Source: Anaerolineales bacterium
GTDB taxonomy: Bacteria; Chloroflexota; Anaerolineae; Anaerolineales; UBA6663
Reading direction: 5' to 3'
Assembly: GCA_016789165.1 (NCBI GenBank)
Contig: JAEURL010000608.1
Coordinates: 1-10,146 of the forward strand
Length of the DNA: 10,146 nucleotides
A model generated the notes under the pieces. That model did no database searches and was not told the origin of the DNA. It saw only the letters and a list, made by a program, of their open reading frames with translations. This document shows, one piece after another, positions 7,238 through 10,146 of the stretch (the stretch's first letter is position 1; every line of letters begins with the position of its first letter). The position numbers and the translations under genes are program-made.

Positions 7238-7256
7238 GGCCGGCGCTCAGCCGGCC
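7238..7256. repeat. Hairpin across the mgtC stop codon
   Basis: GGCCGGC (7238-7244) and GCCGGCC (7250-7256) form a 7-bp stem with a 5-base loop. The loop contains the mgtC stop codon (7247-7249), and the stem ends 7 bases before the PRC-barrel ribosome binding site. It could modulate coupling between the two cistrons. GGCCGGC is a common word in this DNA, so chance is a real alternative. Confidence 0.4.
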
Positions 7257-7900
7257 ACGCGATGCGACAAATGGAACTCGCGCACCTCGGCGTCCTGGAA
7301 CAGGCTCTGCGCCAGCCGGGCGTGCTGCTGGGGCGAGCCCTGCACCTCCCAGTGCGCGGTGACGGCCTCGGGCGTCTTGGCCCGGCCGCGCGGCTTGGGG
7401 CGCAGGCCATGCCGGCGCAGGAGTTGATCCAGCTCGTCCAGCTTTTCCGGGCGCGGCACGCAGACCACTTCCAGGGTGACCGTCTCCGAGACCGCCTCCA
7501 CCCAGTGCTCGACGCGCGGGAAGAGCCACAGCACCACCAGCACCGCGCCCAGCGCGAAGCCGGCTACGGCGTAGTAGCCGCCGCCCAGCGCCATCCCCAG
7601 CGCCGCCGTCAGCCAGATAGCCGCGGCCGTGGTCAGGCCGATCACGCGGCCGGCGTCGCGCACGATCACGCCGGCGCCCAGGAAGCCGACGCCGGTGACG
7701 ATCTGGGCCGCGATGCGCGTCGGGTCTTTATCCCCGGCCAGCCCGCTGGACAAGATCGTGAACACGGCCGCGCCGGTGCAGATCAGGATCAGGGTGCGGA
7801 AGCCGGCCGCCTTGTCGCGGAACTCGCGCTCCAGGCCGATCAGGCCGCCGGCCGCGACCGCCAGCAGGATCTTCAGCGCGTCTTCAGGTTGCAGGAACAT
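7247..7900 (-). CDS. MgtC/SapB family inner-membrane protein
   Basis: A 217-residue membrane protein of the MgtC/SapB family. Characterised members act in survival at low magnesium and in restraining F-type ATP synthase; others are uncharacterised. Family signatures in order are GGLIGLERE (18-26), KAAGFRTL (30-37), GVGFLGAGVIVRD (70-82), then GLTTAAAIW (88-96) with AALGMALGGG (99-108). About five hydrophobic segments fall within 8-127. A soluble tail (about 138-217) begins with the strand TVTLEVVC and has a DELDQLLRRHG helix, like the ACT-like C-terminal domain of longer MgtC proteins. ATG 7900 is chosen: the frame's extension to 7975 would be translated through the promoter and the neighbouring terminator. 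The leader is about 8 bases, too short for a Shine-Dalgarno. It is the first gene of a pair with the PRC-barrel protein. No magnesium-sensing leader is present. Confidence 0.92.
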   Translation of the reverse strand: MFLQPEDALKILLAVAAGGLIGLEREFRDKAAGFRTLILICTGAAVFTILSSGLAGDKDPTRIAAQIVTGVGFLGAGVIVRDAGRVIGLTTAAAIWLTAALGMALGGGYYAVAGFALGAVLVVLWLFPRVEHWVEAVSETVTLEVVCVPRPEKLDELDQLLRRHGLRPKPRGRAKTPEAVTAHWEVQGSPQQHARLAQSLFQDAEVREFHLSHRVAG

Positions 7901-7914
7901 GGTTGCTGGCCCCG

Positions 7915-7943
7915 AGTGTAGCACGGATCGCCCGGCCGGCCAA
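7915..7943 (-). promoter_or_regulatory. Promoter of the mgtC/PRC-barrel operon
   Basis: On the minus strand, TTGGCC (7938-7943; 4 of 6 matches) precedes a 17-base spacer and TACACT (7915-7920; 4 of 6), with a TG one base upstream that makes an extended -10 (TGCTACACT). The predicted start near 7908 leaves a leader of about 8 bases to the ATG at 7900. The -35 overlaps the T-tract of the upstream terminator, so the two transcription units meet without spare DNA. Confidence 0.6.
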
Positions 7944-7971
7944 AAAAACGAGGCCGGCTGAGCCGGCCTCG
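7942..7971 (-). terminator. Intrinsic terminator of the ygfZ/499-residue-protein unit
   Basis: On the minus strand a perfect 10-bp stem (arms at 7962-7971 and 7949-7958, closing a 3-base loop) is followed by seven T residues (7942-7948). It lies 29 bases after the stop at 8001. This is a textbook rho-independent terminator and ends the transcript arriving from the right. Confidence 0.93.
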
Positions 7972-8000
7972 TCACCTTCGTATTGGCGCGGCGGCCGCCG

Positions 8001-9500
8001 TCAGTTGGCGGCCGCGCTCCCCTCGCGCAGCTCCAGCCGGCCGTCGGCGGCCGGCACGTAGGTGTGCGGGCCCTGCGGCACGGCCTTGGCCACCACCAGG
8101 TGGCCGGCGTCCATGGCCTCCCACAGCACCTGGAAGGGCGCCTTGCCGGCCACCCACTTTTCCACCATCACCACGCCGTGGCCGGGCAGCACCGTGAAGG
8201 CCACCTGGCGTGGATCGTCCGGCTGGCGCAAGGCCTCCGAGCGCGCAAAAGCGGCCTGGATGGCGCGCGCCTGGGCATCGGTGGCGCAGGAGACCAGGTA
8301 GCGGTAGAAGGGCGCGTCCAGGGGCACGAACTCCACGTGGCGCGGATCGTAGGCCGCGATGCCCCGGTGGCCGTGCAGCTTGGAGCGCGAGACCGGCGCC
8401 CAGCGGCCGGCGGCCGGGCCCCACTCGGCGCTCAACTGGAGGCGCGGCAGGCCGGCGTCCATCTGGATCATCTCCACCGCCTCGGAGGAAGGCGAATCGT
8501 TGCGCTTGTCGTCCACGTGCTGGACCACGGCGCCCAGCGCGTCGGCGCGCACACCCACGATCAGCGCCAGCTCGTCGTCGGTGATGTTCTCCTTCTCCAC
8601 CGGCCGGGCGCTGCCCGTGATGGTGGCCACCAGGCCGTTGGCGATCGGGTCCCAGGTGGCGAAGCAGCCCTCGCTGTACTGGCTGGCGATCGAATCACCC
8701 ACGGAGGGCACGCTCACCAGGTCCGCGATCTTGACCATCTCGGTGAAGAAGCCGCGCTGGCCCAGCTCGCGGCCGGCCACGCGCATCGCGCCCGGCGCGG
8801 CCAGCGCATCCCAGGCCGCGCGCGTCAGGCGCTCCGGCACCACCTGGTGCTTGGTCACCTCGCTGGTGCTCACACTGGTGACGATGCGGCGGACCATGTC
8901 GGCGTAGAACAGCTCCGGATCGCCGGCCTCCACGCGCGGGTACGCGCCGACCAGATCGAAGTAATAGGCGGCCTGCGGGTGCTCCTCGCCGACCACCAGG
9001 ACGATGCGGATGCACTTGGACTGCGCCTGCAGCAGGCGGATCAAGGCCATGATCGGGCCGCCGCGCCGGCCCTGCTCCACCAGCGTGCGGTAGGCACTGT
9101 CGGCCAGCCCCGGAAAGACAAAGTCGGCCGGGTCCACCGGGTCTTTGGCCAGGCTGCCGGCGAAGCGGTCCAGCCATTCCTGCAGCTGGGCCGGGCGGAC
9201 GTGGATGAGGGTGTGGGTGGTGGGTGTGCGCTTCAGGCCGAAGCGCTTGCGGGCCGTCAGCATGACGGACTCGCGCCAGTTGAGCGGCTGGCCGAACGGC
9301 GCCGTGGTCACCAGCACGTCGGACCCGTCGTCCGGAGCCGCCTGCACGTCGTGGCCGTGCACCCGGAAGTGGCTGCGCAAATGCGTGATCACTTCGTCCA
9401 GCACCGGCGTCGTGGGGCCGGGCACCAACGCGACCCGGATGTTGCGCCACCAGGTATGGATGTGCTCGGGCGAAACCGACTCGGGCATTACGATCGTCAT
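8001..9500 (-). CDS. Unrecognised 499-residue soluble protein
   Basis: I do not recognise the family. The protein is 499 residues, acidic-to-neutral, with no signal peptide or membrane segment, so probably cytoplasmic. The N-terminal half has alternating hydrophobic strands and helices suggesting Rossmann-like alpha/beta folds: IRVALVPGPTTPV (21-33), DVLVTTAPFG (61-70), IRIVLVVGEEHP (165-175). The middle has QYSEGCFATWDP (274-285) and HVDDKRND (328-335), and the C-terminal part SKLHGHRG (373-380). Glu277, Cys279, His376 and His378 look like candidate active-site or metal ligands, by appearance only. ATG 9500 is chosen because CGGAG precedes it by 8 bases; the frame's extension to 9578 would overlap ygfZ. 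It follows ygfZ by 40 bases on the same strand and ends at a strong terminator, so it is probably the last gene of that operon. A sugar-isomerase-like enzyme is one weak guess. Confidence 0.85.
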   Translation of the reverse strand: MTIVMPESVSPEHIHTWWRNIRVALVPGPTTPVLDEVITHLRSHFRVHGHDVQAAPDDGSDVLVTTAPFGQPLNWRESVMLTARKRFGLKRTPTTHTLIHVRPAQLQEWLDRFAGSLAKDPVDPADFVFPGLADSAYRTLVEQGRRGGPIMALIRLLQAQSKCIRIVLVVGEEHPQAAYYFDLVGAYPRVEAGDPELFYADMVRRIVTSVSTSEVTKHQVVPERLTRAAWDALAAPGAMRVAGRELGQRGFFTEMVKIADLVSVPSVGDSIASQYSEGCFATWDPIANGLVATITGSARPVEKENITDDELALIVGVRADALGAVVQHVDDKRNDSPSSEAVEMIQMDAGLPRLQLSAEWGPAAGRWAPVSRSKLHGHRGIAAYDPRHVEFVPLDAPFYRYLVSCATDAQARAIQAAFARSEALRQPDDPRQVAFTVLPGHGVVMVEKWVAGKAPFQVLWEAMDAGHLVVAKAVPQGPHTYVPAADGRLELREGSAAAN

Positions 9501-9508
9501 GGCAGTGT

Positions 9509-9512
9509 CTCC
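9509..9512 (-). promoter_or_regulatory. Ribosome binding site deciding the start of the 499-residue protein
   Basis: GGAG on the minus strand (CGGAG with the preceding base) stands 8 bases before the ATG at 9500. It supports this start over upstream codons of the longer frame, which has no such site and would run into the preceding gene. Confidence 0.7.
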
Positions 9513-9527
9513 GTTTCCGATAACCAA

Positions 9528-9543
9528 TGAACGCGGGCGTTCA
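9528..9543. repeat. 16-bp perfect palindrome at the ygfZ stop codon
   Basis: TGAACGC (9528-9534) and GCGTTCA (9537-9543) are perfect inverted repeats two bases apart. The left end, read on the minus strand, is the TGA stop of ygfZ. The centre lies about 35 bases before the ATG of the 499-residue gene. The 2-base gap is too tight for a good RNA hairpin without opening a pair, so a dimeric regulator site is as plausible as an RNA element. No regulator gene is visible nearby. Confidence 0.55.
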
Positions 9544-10146
9544 GGCGAGCGGCAAGGCCGCCACCACGCCGGCCACACCCTGCACGGTCACGGGCGTGCC
9601 CGGCTCACAATGAGCCGTCTTAAGATAGGCTAGGCCGGCTGGCCCCAGGTCCGGCAGGATGCCGGCCGTGGTCACCTGGCCCGCTTGGGCGCCGTCCACG
9701 ATCACGGCCGCGCCCTCCGCCACCGGCGCTTCCAGCCGCAGGCCCACCAGCCGCCGGGCCAGCTTGCCCCGGCTTTCCATGCGCGCGATGATCTCCTGGC
9801 CAACGTAGCACCCCTTGGTGAAGCTGACCGCCGGCCACAGGTTGGCCTCCAGCGGGATGTACTCTTCGGTCAGCTCGTGGCCGGCGGAGGGCGCGCCGGC
9901 CGCCAGCCGCAGCCACTGAAAAGCCGTCTCGCCGGCCGGCTCGGCGCCGGCTGCCAGCGCCTGATCCCACACCGCTTCCAGCCGGTCGGCTGGGGCGATG
10001 ACGCTATAGCCGTCGCCGGCCAGGGGCCGGCCGCGCAGCACAATCAGGCCGTCCCGTTCCAACGCCCGGTGCTCGGCCAGGGCGGCCGCGCCGGGCAGCA
10101 GGGCCTCAGCCACCAGGCCGGCCCGCGGGCCGAACAGGCCCAGTTG
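9541..10146 (-). CDS. ygfZ: YgfZ/GcvT-like folate-binding protein (5' end beyond the window)
   Basis: The last 201 residues of a YgfZ-type protein, related to the glycine-cleavage T protein. YgfZ binds tetrahydrofolate and helps assemble or repair certain iron-sulfur enzymes. The diagnostic signature KGCYVGQE is at fragment residues 111-118, with the conserved Cys at 113 intact, preceded by IPLEANL (97-103) and followed by ARMESRGKLARRL (121-133). The C-terminal strands (about 135-200) match the beta-barrel domain that closes the GcvT fold. The frame is open to the window edge, where QLGLFGPRAG resembles the LGLxGPRA segment inside the family's N-terminal domain. The in-frame GTG at 10113 is therefore internal, not the start. 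A full protein would be near 300-330 residues. The stop TGA (9541-9543) lies within a palindrome, 40 bases ahead of the next gene. Confidence 0.92.
   Translation of the reverse strand, partial: QLGLFGPRAGLVAEALLPGAAALAEHRALERDGLIVLRGRPLAGDGYSVIAPADRLEAVWDQALAAGAEPAGETAFQWLRLAAGAPSAGHELTEEYIPLEANLWPAVSFTKGCYVGQEIIARMESRGKLARRLVGLRLEAPVAEGAAVIVDGAQAGQVTTAGILPDLGPAGLAYLKTAHCEPGTPVTVQGVAGVVAALPLA

Noticed and set aside
7219..7410. N-terminal extension of the PRC-barrel protein by 64 codons
   Set aside because: It overlaps mgtC in another frame and is Arg/Pro-rich; a clear ribosome binding site supports ATG 7218.
7901..7975. N-terminal extension of the MgtC protein by 25 codons
   Set aside because: It would be translated through the upstream terminator and its own promoter; the MgtC family begins near the ATG at 7900.
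7983..9530. A 515-codon plus-strand frame opposite the 499-residue gene
   Set aside because: His/Gln/Arg-rich with no recognisable domain. The minus-strand frame has a ribosome binding site, a terminator and globular composition.
1..10146. Mobile element, CRISPR array, phage, tRNA or riboswitch
   Set aside because: No transposase or integrase motif, no regularly spaced direct repeats, no cloverleaf and no known riboswitch core was seen on reading either strand; gaps between genes are short.
1..10146. Very frequent GCCGGC/GGCCGG words as a possible functional repeat
   Set aside because: They occur within coding and non-coding DNA alike in no fixed spacing, which fits a genome-wide composition signature rather than a local element.

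Overview
The window is very GC-rich DNA, dense in GGCC/GCCGGC words, with long compactly packed genes. It most resembles a bacterium of the Chloroflexota (Anaerolineae-like). That placement is inferred from composition and from the cyclase-ATPase-TPR protein and zinc-ribbon protein types; it was not tested by any search. No mobile element, CRISPR array, rRNA or tRNA was seen. This looks like an ordinary chromosomal housekeeping and regulatory region.

Layout, left to right. (1) The last 22 codons of an unidentified plus-strand gene end at 69. A clean bidirectional terminator (86-119) separates it from the convergent minus-strand gene. (2) 145-3870 (minus) encodes a 1241-residue signalling protein: two class III nucleotide cyclase domains, a STAND/AAA-type P-loop ATPase and a TPR tail, the same order as mammalian soluble adenylyl cyclase. 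A well-formed sigma-70-type promoter (3926-3954) drives it. (3) 4026-4577 (plus) is a small zinc-ribbon protein of unknown function, divergent from the cyclase and probably translated from a leaderless mRNA. (4) 4588-6615 (minus) is a single-chain LivH-LivM fusion, both permease halves of a branched-chain amino acid ABC importer, with no ATPase or binding-protein gene nearby. (5) 6706-7218 and 7247-7900 (minus) form an apparent two-gene operon, an MgtC/SapB membrane protein followed by a double PRC-barrel protein; read-through into livHM is possible. (6) 8001-9500 (minus) is a 499-residue soluble protein that I do not recognise. It lies downstream of (7) 9541-10146 (minus), a 5'-truncated YgfZ/GcvT-like folate-binding protein, and the pair ends at a strong terminator (7942-7971).

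Nothing amounts to a clearly new multi-gene system. The items most worth following are the cyclase's split active site with both adenine-recognition positions changed, the orphan LivHM fusion, the unrecognised 499-residue protein behind ygfZ with a 16-bp palindrome at their junction, and the promoter/terminator architecture, which fixes several start codons well inside the longest open frames.
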